A stretch of 64,000 nt of DNA. Origin: Paenibacillus cymbidii (lineage in GTDB: Bacteria; Bacillota; Bacilli; Paenibacillales; NBRC-103111). Both the position numbers and the translations under genes were made by a program. Numbering within the stretch: the stretch's first letter is position 1; the number at the start of each line of letters is the position of its first letter. Location of the stretch: NCBI RefSeq assembly GCF_004764705.1, contig NZ_SHLX01000041.1, forward strand, positions 1 to 64,000, read 5' to 3'. The notes under the pieces were generated by a model. The model was not told the origin of the DNA and searched no databases. It saw nothing but the letters and a program-made list of their open reading frames with translations. Shown piece by piece: positions 1-7,752 of the stretch.

Positions 1-146
1 TTTCCGCTATAGTAGTCATCGAGTAGGGTTCCTTTCTTGGTGACTTTGACCATCCCGAGAATACCCTACTTTTTTGTTGCCTGGCTAGGCTCCAAATCTT
101 GGTTACACACACTATTGTACGTCATCCGTTGGTGCCCCCTTTCGGT

Positions 147-175
147 GAAATAGCCAATAAAACATGGCTTATTTC
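147..175. repeat. Intergenic hairpin repeat, family 1 (single copy)
   Basis: Imperfect palindrome with arms GAAATAGCCA and TGGCTTATTTC. It matches the hairpin units near 15.6 kb and 26.1-26.3 kb, so this is an isolated member of the same dispersed non-coding family. Confidence 0.6.
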
Positions 176-214
176 GAAGCCTGACGAGCCTGGCGGCACT
201 TCAGGCTCCTTACG

Positions 215-241
215 GCCCTCGATGGCTATTAAATCGAGGGC
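215..241. other. Strong hairpin upstream of the YwaF-like gene
   Basis: A perfect 9-bp stem (GCCCTCGAT and ATCGAGGGC) around a 9-nt loop, followed by a short T-rich stretch. It could terminate a transcript entering from the left edge or be a leader hairpin. A weaker hairpin (AGCCTGA and TCAGGCT) precedes it. Positions 1-146 hold nothing I can identify. Confidence 0.4.
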
Positions 242-290
242 TGTTTGGTGTAAACTGGAGGTATATCCTGGGAGTAATGGAGCGTTGCCG

Positions 291-1016
291 ATGGGGCGTT
301 ATTTTGGCGCGGATGATACCGATCTGATGTTTGTGATGTTGTCGAACGCGCATATTGCCGCGTTGGTTGCGGCCGTTGTGCTGCTGAGTCTGCTCGTGCT
401 GGGCAGGCGTCGTCTGCGGCGGACGGCGAGCGGCGAACGCGTGCGTCATGGGCTGGCTGCGGGGCTTGTGCTGAGCGAGGTCGTGCTGCAGATTTGGCAT
501 GTCGCCAATGGGGAGTGGGCCGTCGATTACGGCTTGCCCTTGCAGTTGTGCAGCGTGACGTTGCTGCTGTCCGCCGTTATGCTATGGACGCGCAGCTACC
601 GGTTGTTCGAGTGCTTGTACTTCGCCGGCATTGGCGGCGCGCTGCAGGCGTTGCTGACGCCGAACCTGGCGTATACGTTTCCCCATCTGATTTACTTTCA
701 CTTTTTCCTCGCGCACATCGGCATTATCGCCGCTTCGCTATATATGGTGCTTGTCTGCGGGTTTCGCCCGACGCTCGGTTCGATCGGCCGAACCATGCTT
801 TATTTGAACGTCTATGCCGTCGTCGTTATTATCGTGAACCGTTTGACCGGCAGCAACTACATGTTCCTCGCGCGCAAACCGTCGACGGCGTCGCTGATCG
901 ACTACCTGGGCCCGTGGCCATGGTACATCGGCACGATGGAGTTGGTGGCGCTTGTTATTTTCGCGCTGCTCTACGTGCCGTTCGCGCGGAAGCGATCGGA
1001 AACCATGAAAGGTTGA
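291..1016 (+). CDS. TIGR02206/YwaF-like integral membrane protein
   Basis: About 241 residues with six or so hydrophobic segments spread over the length. The first helix follows the motif VMLSNAHIAAL, and a conserved-looking aromatic stretch near the C-terminus reads YLGPWPWYIGTMEL. This pattern fits the YwaF family of Bacillus-type membrane proteins, whose function is not known. The frame stays open upstream to position 99, but that part lacks membrane-protein character and overlaps intergenic hairpins. I therefore start at ATG 291, with GGAG at 271-274; TTG 285 is an alternative. The VOC gene follows after 4 nt, so the two are probably co-transcribed. Confidence 0.75.
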   Translation: MGRYFGADDTDLMFVMLSNAHIAALVAAVVLLSLLVLGRRRLRRTASGERVRHGLAAGLVLSEVVLQIWHVANGEWAVDYGLPLQLCSVTLLLSAVMLWTRSYRLFECLYFAGIGGALQALLTPNLAYTFPHLIYFHFFLAHIGIIAASLYMVLVCGFRPTLGSIGRTMLYLNVYAVVVIIVNRLTGSNYMFLARKPSTASLIDYLGPWPWYIGTMELVALVIFALLYVPFARKRSETMKG

Positions 1017-1020
1017 GCTT

Positions 1021-1425
1021 ATGTCAAACTCCCGTGAAAGCAACCACCCCTTATTCCGAGTCGAATGCATTAATCCGATCCTTCGTGTGAAGGAGATGTC
1101 GGTCAGCAGGCATTTTTATGTGGAGGTACTTGGCTTCCGGGAGGCGGAGTGGGGAGACGATCAGTTTACATGCGTAACCCGCGACTCCAGTTGCATCTAC
1201 CTGTGCCAAGGCGCTCAGGGCCAGCCGGGAACGTGGCTGTGGCTTGGGTTTGACGGGGACATCCATGCCGTGTACAACGAACTGATCGCAAAAGGAGTCA
1301 CCATCAGCCGGCCGCCCACCAACTATCCCTGGGCCTTGGAAATGCACGTCGAGGATCCCGACGGACATGTGCTGCGATTCGCCACCGAACCGGACAACAA
1401 CCAGCCGTTTGCAGGCAGGGGGTAG
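1021..1425 (+). CDS. VOC (glyoxalase/bleomycin-resistance fold) family protein
   Basis: 134 residues, the usual size of a single-module VOC protein. The N-terminal half reads INPILRVKEMSVSRHFYVEVLGF, typed here as segments INPILRVKEM and FYVEVLGF, and the C-terminal half ends with the family hallmark EDPDGHVLRF, whose terminal part usually supplies a metal ligand. Substrate cannot be read from sequence: members include lyases, dioxygenases and drug-binding proteins. It begins 4 nt after the YwaF-like gene, so it is likely expressed with it. The following 217 bases to the next start hold no gene I can support. Confidence 0.8.
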   Translation: MSNSRESNHPLFRVECINPILRVKEMSVSRHFYVEVLGFREAEWGDDQFTCVTRDSSCIYLCQGAQGQPGTWLWLGFDGDIHAVYNELIAKGVTISRPPTNYPWALEMHVEDPDGHVLRFATEPDNNQPFAGRG

Positions 1426-1642
1426 GAGTGGGCCGATTGATAATGAAGCAGTGATCGTACCGTTGAATCGAAAGTGCTGCGTGCACTTTTCGCAGATAGT
1501 CCGATTTCATGAGAGCATCGATTGGTATCCTATCAAGATAGCCTTCGGCAGGAAAACAACAGATCAAATCGAATTGTATGATTAAGTGAAATGTTGATTG
1601 GGTATAACTGGTAACAAATTGTATGGGAAGGTGGTGTTGAAC

Positions 1643-2854
1643 ATGGATATGGTTATAAATATTAGTAATTTTAAGTCTTTATCAAATATTTCTCTAGAGC
1701 CAGGGCTAATAAATGTTTTTATAGGAGCGAATGGCACTGGGAAAAGTGCGTTGTTAGAGGCATTAGGAGTACTGAGTGCAGCAATTGCTGAAAAGGTTGA
1801 TGATGCTATATTAAGCAACAAAGGAGTAAGATTAGGGACCCCCTCCTTGTATAAATCATCATTTAAAGACCAAGACAGACTACCTGTGACAATAGAGTTT
1901 AATGTTCATTGGGAGTATAAGAATGATAAGTGTGATTATACGGTTCACTTGAGTAATCCAATTGAAAAGCCTAAACCTGCTTGGGAATATTATTCTGAGT
2001 TGCTCAATGTTAATGGAAAAAAAGTGTTTGGAAGGTCTAGAGCTTCCAGATATAAACTTGAAAATTTTCCTGAACTTGAGATTGATGCATACAAAGGACT
2101 GCTATCCTTTTTACAAGGATTAAAACATGATGAGGTTAGAGGATATGCGAACGATCTATATGAACTGTTTAGAGACTATGCAATCTATACACCGAATACA
2201 ACTACATTAAGAGGTATTCAAGCCGACCCTTTTCAAAGAGAGCCAGTGGGTTTGTTGGGAGGAAGGTTGCCAGAAGCTATTGATGATCTTCTAAATGTTA
2301 ATGAAGAAATATTCGGTACAATGGATTTGTATGATTTAATTGATTTGCTACAATGGACAAAAACAATTGATATTGGAAAGACATCCAAAGATATAGTATC
2401 ACCAAGTGTACCTATGACGCCTAAAACAATACGTTTTACTGACCGATTTATGCGAGAGGGTAGAAATGAATTAACGCCATATGATGCAAGCGAGGGTTCG
2501 TTATATGTACTCTTTTTATTATCGTTGGCAATGCATAAAAAGGCTCCCAAAATGTTTTCAATAGATAATTTTGACCAAGCATTAAATCCACGGTTAGCAC
2601 GTTCACTCACAAAAGTATTTTGCGATCAGATGATTAAAAATAACAAAACAGCATTTATTACGACACACAATCCACTAGTTTTAGATGGTTTAAACCTAAA
2701 TGATGACAGGATAAGATTATTTACTGTAGATAGAAATATATACGGACATACTCAAGTAAATCGAGTTGTAGTTAATGAGAGACTGCTTCAAACGGGTAAT
2801 AGCTTATCGAAATTATGGGTAATGGGCATGCTAGGTGGAGTTCCAAACTTATGA
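1643..2854 (+). CDS. AAA/ABC-type ATPase of a putative two-gene defence module
   Basis: 403 residues from ATG 1643, which has GGAAGGTGG about nine bases upstream; an upstream in-frame ATG at 1598 lacks such a site. Walker A is GANGTGKS at residues 28-35, right after an SMC/RecF-like N-terminus. A late segment FSIDNFDQALNP is the Walker B region, with N-F-D where many relatives have D-E-P, and ITTHNPLVLDG supplies the switch histidine. The fold is that of OLD/RecF-like ATPases that work with nucleases. Base composition is far more AT-rich than the flanks, pointing to recent transfer. It overlaps the next gene by ATGA. A defence role is inference; a DNA-repair or toxin-like role is possible. 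Confidence 0.8.
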   Translation: MDMVINISNFKSLSNISLEPGLINVFIGANGTGKSALLEALGVLSAAIAEKVDDAILSNKGVRLGTPSLYKSSFKDQDRLPVTIEFNVHWEYKNDKCDYTVHLSNPIEKPKPAWEYYSELLNVNGKKVFGRSRASRYKLENFPELEIDAYKGLLSFLQGLKHDEVRGYANDLYELFRDYAIYTPNTTTLRGIQADPFQREPVGLLGGRLPEAIDDLLNVNEEIFGTMDLYDLIDLLQWTKTIDIGKTSKDIVSPSVPMTPKTIRFTDRFMREGRNELTPYDASEGSLYVLFLLSLAMHKKAPKMFSIDNFDQALNPRLARSLTKVFCDQMIKNNKTAFITTHNPLVLDGLNLNDDRIRLFTVDRNIYGHTQVNRVVVNERLLQTGNSLSKLWVMGMLGGVPNL

Positions 2855-3537
2855 GGCCATACACTTTTGGTATTGTATCAGAAGGACCGACTGATTTTGA
2901 CGTTATTACCCACATAATAATGGAAGTAGTACCAGATAATCATACTTTCCTTCCTATTCAGCCGGATCTTTCAGAAACTGAGGGGCTAGGGTCAGGATCC
3001 AACACCAGGCATAGCAATGGTTGGAGAGGTGTATTATCATGGTGTGAGGCTTCGTCGGCGGACATGACTATCAATGATTTTTTAAATGCCGCTAGTATTG
3101 ATATTCTGATAATCCAAGTCGATGCAGATATTTCAAGAGAGTCAGAAATTAACTGTGCTAAGCCTTGCCCACAAGCTGAGGATACCGTAATAGAAATCGA
3201 AAAACTAATCAAACAAAAGCTTAAAATTAATGATTTTGATGATAAGATTATTTGCTGCGTACCGTCAGATAGTACTGAATCTTGGATATTAACAGGTCTG
3301 GATGATTTAATGCATTATCACGGTGGAACAAAGTTTATTGAATGTACACAAAAGCCAGATGATATCCTTTCTAAGCTGCCATTTAGAGCAATTAGGAGGA
3401 AGGATGGAAAAGCAAAAAAGAATCAAGTAGAGTATAGGGAAAAATGCGTTCCTGTTGTCATTGAGAAGTGGGATTATATAAGAACATTTTGCTCCCAAGC
3501 AGAAAAGTTGCACCAAAGGCTTTTGCACTTAAATTAG
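2851..3537 (+). CDS. TOPRIM/DUF4276-like protein, putative nuclease partner of the ATPase
   Basis: 228 residues from ATG 2851, which overlaps the ATPase stop codon and has AGGTGGAG ten bases upstream. The N-terminus GIVSEGPTDFDVI carries the glutamate, and LIIQVDADIS carries the Asp-x-Asp pair expected of a TOPRIM metal site. The later CVPSDSTESWIL resembles the Glu/Trp motif of DUF4276 proteins. TOPRIM domains occur in OLD nucleases and in two-gene ATPase systems such as PARIS and Gabija. The tight coupling and shared AT-rich composition say the two proteins act together. I cannot assign a named system from sequence alone. Confidence 0.7.
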   Translation: MRPYTFGIVSEGPTDFDVITHIIMEVVPDNHTFLPIQPDLSETEGLGSGSNTRHSNGWRGVLSWCEASSADMTINDFLNAASIDILIIQVDADISRESEINCAKPCPQAEDTVIEIEKLIKQKLKINDFDDKIICCVPSDSTESWILTGLDDLMHYHGGTKFIECTQKPDDILSKLPFRAIRRKDGKAKKNQVEYREKCVPVVIEKWDYIRTFCSQAEKLHQRLLHLN

Positions 3538-3757
3538 CAGAATCAATGTGAGAGAAAGCTCCCACTGGGGCTATTTGAAGACATTCAGGCTGAGGGCCAT
3601 CCGCAAAGGGTGCCCTTCTTTCGTTTCGGCGGGGGGAGCGGCTCTGCAGCGCGATTTATTTTCAATGAAATATTCATGGTATGATGGTGGCAATTGGCAT
3701 GTCCGGTCTGCCGGCTCGATGGCGGGACGGGACAGGGGCGAGGGAGTGCGGAACGGA

Positions 3758-4435
3758 ATGGCCACCATTTTGATCGCCGAGGACGAAGCGCATATCCGCG
3801 AACTGATCGGCTTGTATTTGCGAAATGAAGGATTTGCTATCGAAGAAGCGGCGAACGGGGTCGAAGCTCTGGCTGTCGTGGAGCGTACGGAGATCGATCT
3901 TGTGATTCTGGATATTATGATGCCGCGGATGGACGGCTGGGATTTATGCCGGCAGCTTCGCGGCGGAGAACGGGATATTCCGATCCTGATGGTAACGGCC
4001 AAGGGCGAGTCAGGGGATAAGGTGAAGGGCTTTCAGCTCGGGACGGACGATTATCTCACCAAGCCGTTCGATCCCGTGGAGCTGGTCCTGCGAGTCAAGG
4101 CGGTGCTGAAACGATACCGCATCGCCTCTTCCCAGGTCATCCGGCTCGGCAGCATTGTGCTTAACAGGCGGACGTTCAAGGTCGTGCGGGGAGAAGAGGA
4201 ACTGACGCTGCCGCTGAAGGAATTCGAGCTGCTGTTTAAGCTGGCGAGCCATCCCGGACAAATTTTCACCCGCGAGCAGCTGATCGTACAAATCTGGGGG
4301 ATGGACTACGAGGGCGACGATCGGACGGTCGATGTGCACATTCGCCGCTTGCGCGTGCGGTTTGCCGCCGAAAAGCTGCATTTTCGGATCGAAACGGCCC
4401 GTAGCCTCGGGTACCGGCTTGTGGCGAGCCGATGA
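3758..4435 (+). CDS. OmpR/PhoB-family response regulator
   Basis: 225 residues. The receiver domain has acidic residues at E8-D9, phosphoacceptor D52 in LVILDIMMPRMDG, T80 and K102 in the segment TKPFDP. The C-terminal half is a winged-helix DNA-binding domain with DRTVDVHIRRLR near the end. I start at ATG 3758, with AGGGAG about 11 bases upstream; GTG 3746 is in frame but sits directly on that site. The stop overlaps the kinase start (ATGA), so the pair is translationally coupled. Upstream, TATGAT at 3680-3685 is a possible -10. The signal is unknown; the downstream protease suggests an envelope-stress theme. Confidence 0.93.
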   Translation: MATILIAEDEAHIRELIGLYLRNEGFAIEEAANGVEALAVVERTEIDLVILDIMMPRMDGWDLCRQLRGGERDIPILMVTAKGESGDKVKGFQLGTDDYLTKPFDPVELVLRVKAVLKRYRIASSQVIRLGSIVLNRRTFKVVRGEEELTLPLKEFELLFKLASHPGQIFTREQLIVQIWGMDYEGDDRTVDVHIRRLRVRFAAEKLHFRIETARSLGYRLVASR

Positions 4436-5793
4436 TCAAGACGCTGTATGTTCGTGTCGTCTTGACGTTTCTGGTTACGATTGTTATCGCCCTGCTGGGA
4501 GCGACACTGCTGGGGTTTGTCGTGTTCGAACGGGAGTTGAACGACTTGCAGCATAACGAGATGCGAGTCGCCGGAGAGAATATTGTTCGCGCCTACGAAG
4601 CGGCGGAGGTCAACGATCTGGACCGGTTTATGGGCAGTGTCGGGCCGCTCACGTCCTATCCCATTCGGGTCTACGACGATGCCGGCAACATGAAATCGTA
4701 CCTGGGTGCGAATCGTCCCGACCAAGCGGCGATCCCTCCGGAAGCCGTCCGGCAAGTGCTGAACGGCGAGGTTTACCAGGCCGATGCGAAGAACGACGAG
4801 GTATTCATCGGGTTGCCGTTTCGCCACCAGGCGAGGCCGTATGCCTTGTTTCTGCTGTCTTCGTCGAAGAATGAAGGAACGATTGTTTCTTTGTTCCTGA
4901 CGGTGCTGCTCTTCGCCTTGCTGATCGGCAGCTTGTGCATTCTGTTTGCCGCAGGCTACTTGGTGAAACCGCTCAAAGCGCTGACAAAAGCGACCAAACG
5001 GCTCGCCAAGGGCGACTTCGACGTGGCGGTGCGAGTGAAGCGCAAAGACGAGATCGGGGCGCTCGCGCAAAGCTTCAACGAAATGGCGTTCGAGCTGAAA
5101 CAGGTGGAGACGATGCGGCGGGACTTTGTTTCGAACGTTTCGCACGAGCTCCAGTCGCCGCTCACCTCGATATCCGGTTTCGCCAAGGCGATCAAAGACG
5201 ACAAGCTGGTGACAGAACCCAACCGCAATCGTTATCTCGACATTATTGTGGCGGAAAGCGAAAGATTGTCCCGTTTGAGCGATAATCTGCTCAAGCTGGC
5301 TTCGCTCGAATCGGAGCATCATCCTTTCGAACTCAGTACGTTCCATCTCGACGAGCAGCTTCGCCAAGTTGTCGTCGCTTGCGAGCCTCAATGGTCCGCC
5401 AAACGCATTCGAATGGACTTGCGGCTCCCTGCCGCGGTCAACATTACAGCGGATGCGGATCAGCTCCGCCAAGTATGGATGAACCTGATCGGCAACAGCA
5501 TGAAATTCACGCCCGAGGGCGGACGGATCGCCGTTCGTCTCACGGAGGAGCGCGGCGTGTTGACCGTCGCCGTCAGCGACACCGGGCCGGGCATTGCTGC
5601 GGAAGAGCGGGATCGCATATTCGAGCGCTTCTACAAGACGGATCGTTCGCGCAGCGGCGGCGGCAGCGGTCTTGGTCTTGCCATCGTGAAGAAAATCGTC
5701 GTCCTCCACCATGGCGACATCGAGGTGCGCAGCGAGGCCGGTCAGGGCACGACGATGACGGTCACGCTTCCGGTCATGCCGCCGTCGCCATGA
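4432..5793 (+). CDS. Membrane sensor histidine kinase (HAMP-HisKA-HATPase)
   Basis: 453 residues. One membrane helix lies near residues 8-32, then an extracytoplasmic sensor of about 110 residues, a second helix near 150-175, and a HAMP linker. The HisKA motif is SNVSHELQSPLTS with H238; the position normally held by Arg after HEL is Gln. The ATPase domain has the N box (LIGNSMKFTPEGG), G1 (DTGPGIA) and G2 (GGGSGLGLAIV). Partner of the regulator whose stop it overlaps. The small extracytoplasmic domain has no recognisable ligand-binding motif. Confidence 0.93.
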   Translation: MIKTLYVRVVLTFLVTIVIALLGATLLGFVVFERELNDLQHNEMRVAGENIVRAYEAAEVNDLDRFMGSVGPLTSYPIRVYDDAGNMKSYLGANRPDQAAIPPEAVRQVLNGEVYQADAKNDEVFIGLPFRHQARPYALFLLSSSKNEGTIVSLFLTVLLFALLIGSLCILFAAGYLVKPLKALTKATKRLAKGDFDVAVRVKRKDEIGALAQSFNEMAFELKQVETMRRDFVSNVSHELQSPLTSISGFAKAIKDDKLVTEPNRNRYLDIIVAESERLSRLSDNLLKLASLESEHHPFELSTFHLDEQLRQVVVACEPQWSAKRIRMDLRLPAAVNITADADQLRQVWMNLIGNSMKFTPEGGRIAVRLTEERGVLTVAVSDTGPGIAAEERDRIFERFYKTDRSRSGGGSGLGLAIVKKIVVLHHGDIEVRSEAGQGTTMTVTLPVMPPSP

Positions 5794-5886
5794 TCCGCAG
5801 CCGCTGTTCATGCTCCGTTCATATTTCTCCCCCACACTCTCGAATGAACGCGCGATGCGGAATTCGGGAACGAGGGGAAGATGACG

Positions 5887-7647
5887 ATGATGGATTCGCT
5901 TAAATGGTTGACCGTGTACGAAATGTTGCTTTGTGCGCTGAATGCGGCTTTGCTGGTTTGGTATGCCTTGCCTGTCGCCAGGCGGTACAGGTGGATTGAT
6001 TTTATGCCCGGCATGGGGGTCGTCATCGCCGCGGTCAGTGCGCTGACCGGCGATACGACCTTGCTGGCGATAGCCATTGATGCGGTTACGGCCGTGCTGT
6101 TCCTGTGTACGCTGAGGCGTCTGTTCAAGCCCGGTGACGGCGTTGCGGCGCCACGGCGCCTGATTGCCGGCACGATTCGGGCCGTTTTTTGCGTATGCGG
6201 CATTGGGGTGATCGGCGTCGCCATTCAGTCGTCGGGAGAACTGCGATACAATCCGACCAGCGATTGGAGCCATCTGGGCTATGCGGAAGCTTTTGTCCGA
6301 TTGAACGATCGTTTTGCCGTCGAATATCCTTTCGGGGAATGGAAGAAGATCGACTGGGAGGCCAAACGCCGCGAATACGAGCCGATCTTCGCGCAGGCGG
6401 ACCAGGTTAATGACCGAACGCTGTATTACAAGACGCTGCGCGAATACCTCTTCTCGCTGCGGGACGGCCACGTTCGGATCGCGAACGAGAAGCTGTATGC
6501 GGGCAATCCGATTTTCAAAGCGGAGGTCGGCGGCGGATTCGGGTTAAGCACGCTCCAGTTGGATGATGGCCGGGTGCAGGTCACGCTTGTGCTTGACGAT
6601 AGTCCGGCCGGCCGGAGCGGCATTCGGCTTGGCGCGGAAATTTTGCAGTGGGACGGACAGGCGGCGAAGGATGCCTATCGGCAGACCACGTGGACCGACT
6701 CCCCCAACACGAATCAGAACGAAACGATCAATCGCGGCCGGTTTATGGTCCGAGCCGAGGTTGGCCGGAAAGTCGAGGTGGAGTACCGAAACCCGGGCGC
6801 CGGACAAGCCGTGAAGACGACACTGCAGGCGTATGACGATCAGTTCGCGACGCTGAAGCAAACGAAAGCGAGCATCGTGAGGGGAGCGCCTCCCGTTGAA
6901 GGCAAGATGCTGAGCAATGGATATGGGTATGTGAAAATATCGAGCTTTCTTGCAAATACGGCGGAGGTGCCGAAAGCCGGTCTGACCAGTCTGTTCGCCG
7001 GCTCCTCTGCCCCCGATCCTGTCGACTTGCTTGCCGATTGCTTGCAATCGTTCGAAGCGCAGCATGCCAAAGGAGTGGTCATCGACTTGCGGGACAACCC
7101 CGGCGGGGAAGACAGCATCGTCACAAGGATGGCGGGACATTTAAGCAAGGAGAAGAAGCTGTACGGCTATGCGAGTTACTACAACCGGAATGTAAAAAAA
7201 TTCTCTATCAACTACGGTGAGAAGTATGTCGTTCAACCGTCGAAGCCCAATTATGGAGGAAATATTGCCCTTCTGGTCAACGGGCGGACGGCAAGCTCGG
7301 GGGAAGGATTGCCGCTTGTTCTGAAAGGGCAGCCGAACGTCACGATTGTCGGTTTTACCGGGACGAACGGTTCGTTTGGGGTGCAAACCAGTCCCATCCA
7401 GGTGGTCATGCCGGAAGGGTATATCGTGGAATCGGCCGACGGGAGAAGCTTGAACCGGGACCATGTCATTCAAGGAGACGGCGATTACACGGGCCGCGGC
7501 GGAGCGGTGCCGGACGTGGTCGTTCCGCTAAACGAACAGACCTTCCGCGAGAAGTACGTCGAAGGGCTGGATGTGGAACTGCGCTACGCGATTGAGGCGA
7601 TGGAAGGGCGCGTTTCTTCGCCTGCTGCAGCGAAAAGCCAGAGTTGA
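5887..7647 (+). CDS. Membrane-anchored S41 (CtpA/tail-specific-like) peptidase
   Basis: About 586 residues. Roughly the first 115 hold four hydrophobic segments; next come a helical region, a PDZ-like region (DDSPAGRSGIRLGAEIL) and the S41 domain. The latter shows GVVIDLRDNPGG and the nucleophile segment NGRTASSGEG. The site GAGGGG at 5872-5877 fits ATG 5887 or 5890 better than ATG 5881. It lies about 90 bases after the kinase on the same strand, so it is probably part of that operon or a target of it. It likely cleaves protein substrates at the outer face of the membrane, but S41 proteins with the PDZ-S41 layout can also be non-processive. Confidence 0.85.
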   Translation: MMDSLKWLTVYEMLLCALNAALLVWYALPVARRYRWIDFMPGMGVVIAAVSALTGDTTLLAIAIDAVTAVLFLCTLRRLFKPGDGVAAPRRLIAGTIRAVFCVCGIGVIGVAIQSSGELRYNPTSDWSHLGYAEAFVRLNDRFAVEYPFGEWKKIDWEAKRREYEPIFAQADQVNDRTLYYKTLREYLFSLRDGHVRIANEKLYAGNPIFKAEVGGGFGLSTLQLDDGRVQVTLVLDDSPAGRSGIRLGAEILQWDGQAAKDAYRQTTWTDSPNTNQNETINRGRFMVRAEVGRKVEVEYRNPGAGQAVKTTLQAYDDQFATLKQTKASIVRGAPPVEGKMLSNGYGYVKISSFLANTAEVPKAGLTSLFAGSSAPDPVDLLADCLQSFEAQHAKGVVIDLRDNPGGEDSIVTRMAGHLSKEKKLYGYASYYNRNVKKFSINYGEKYVVQPSKPNYGGNIALLVNGRTASSGEGLPLVLKGQPNVTIVGFTGTNGSFGVQTSPIQVVMPEGYIVESADGRSLNRDHVIQGDGDYTGRGGAVPDVVVPLNEQTFREKYVEGLDVELRYAIEAMEGRVSSPAAAKSQS

Positions 7648-7752
7648 CGTCGAAGATGCGTCCGACAAGAAAGTTTTTTCTCACTCCCCAACCTTTTTCG
7701 TTCGGGCCGCAGTATTTAGACGAGTGCCGCCCGGAAAGAAGGAGCCATTGTC

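Noticed and set aside
3588..3620. Terminator after the TOPRIM-like gene
   Set aside because: Only a 5-bp stem (AGGGC/GCCCT) with a poor T-run; not convincing.
4306..6471. 721-codon open frame on the minus strand
   Set aside because: It lies opposite the kinase and protease genes, both of which have full domain motifs. The translation is rich in Arg/His/Gln with no known motif, as expected of the complement of a GC-rich gene.
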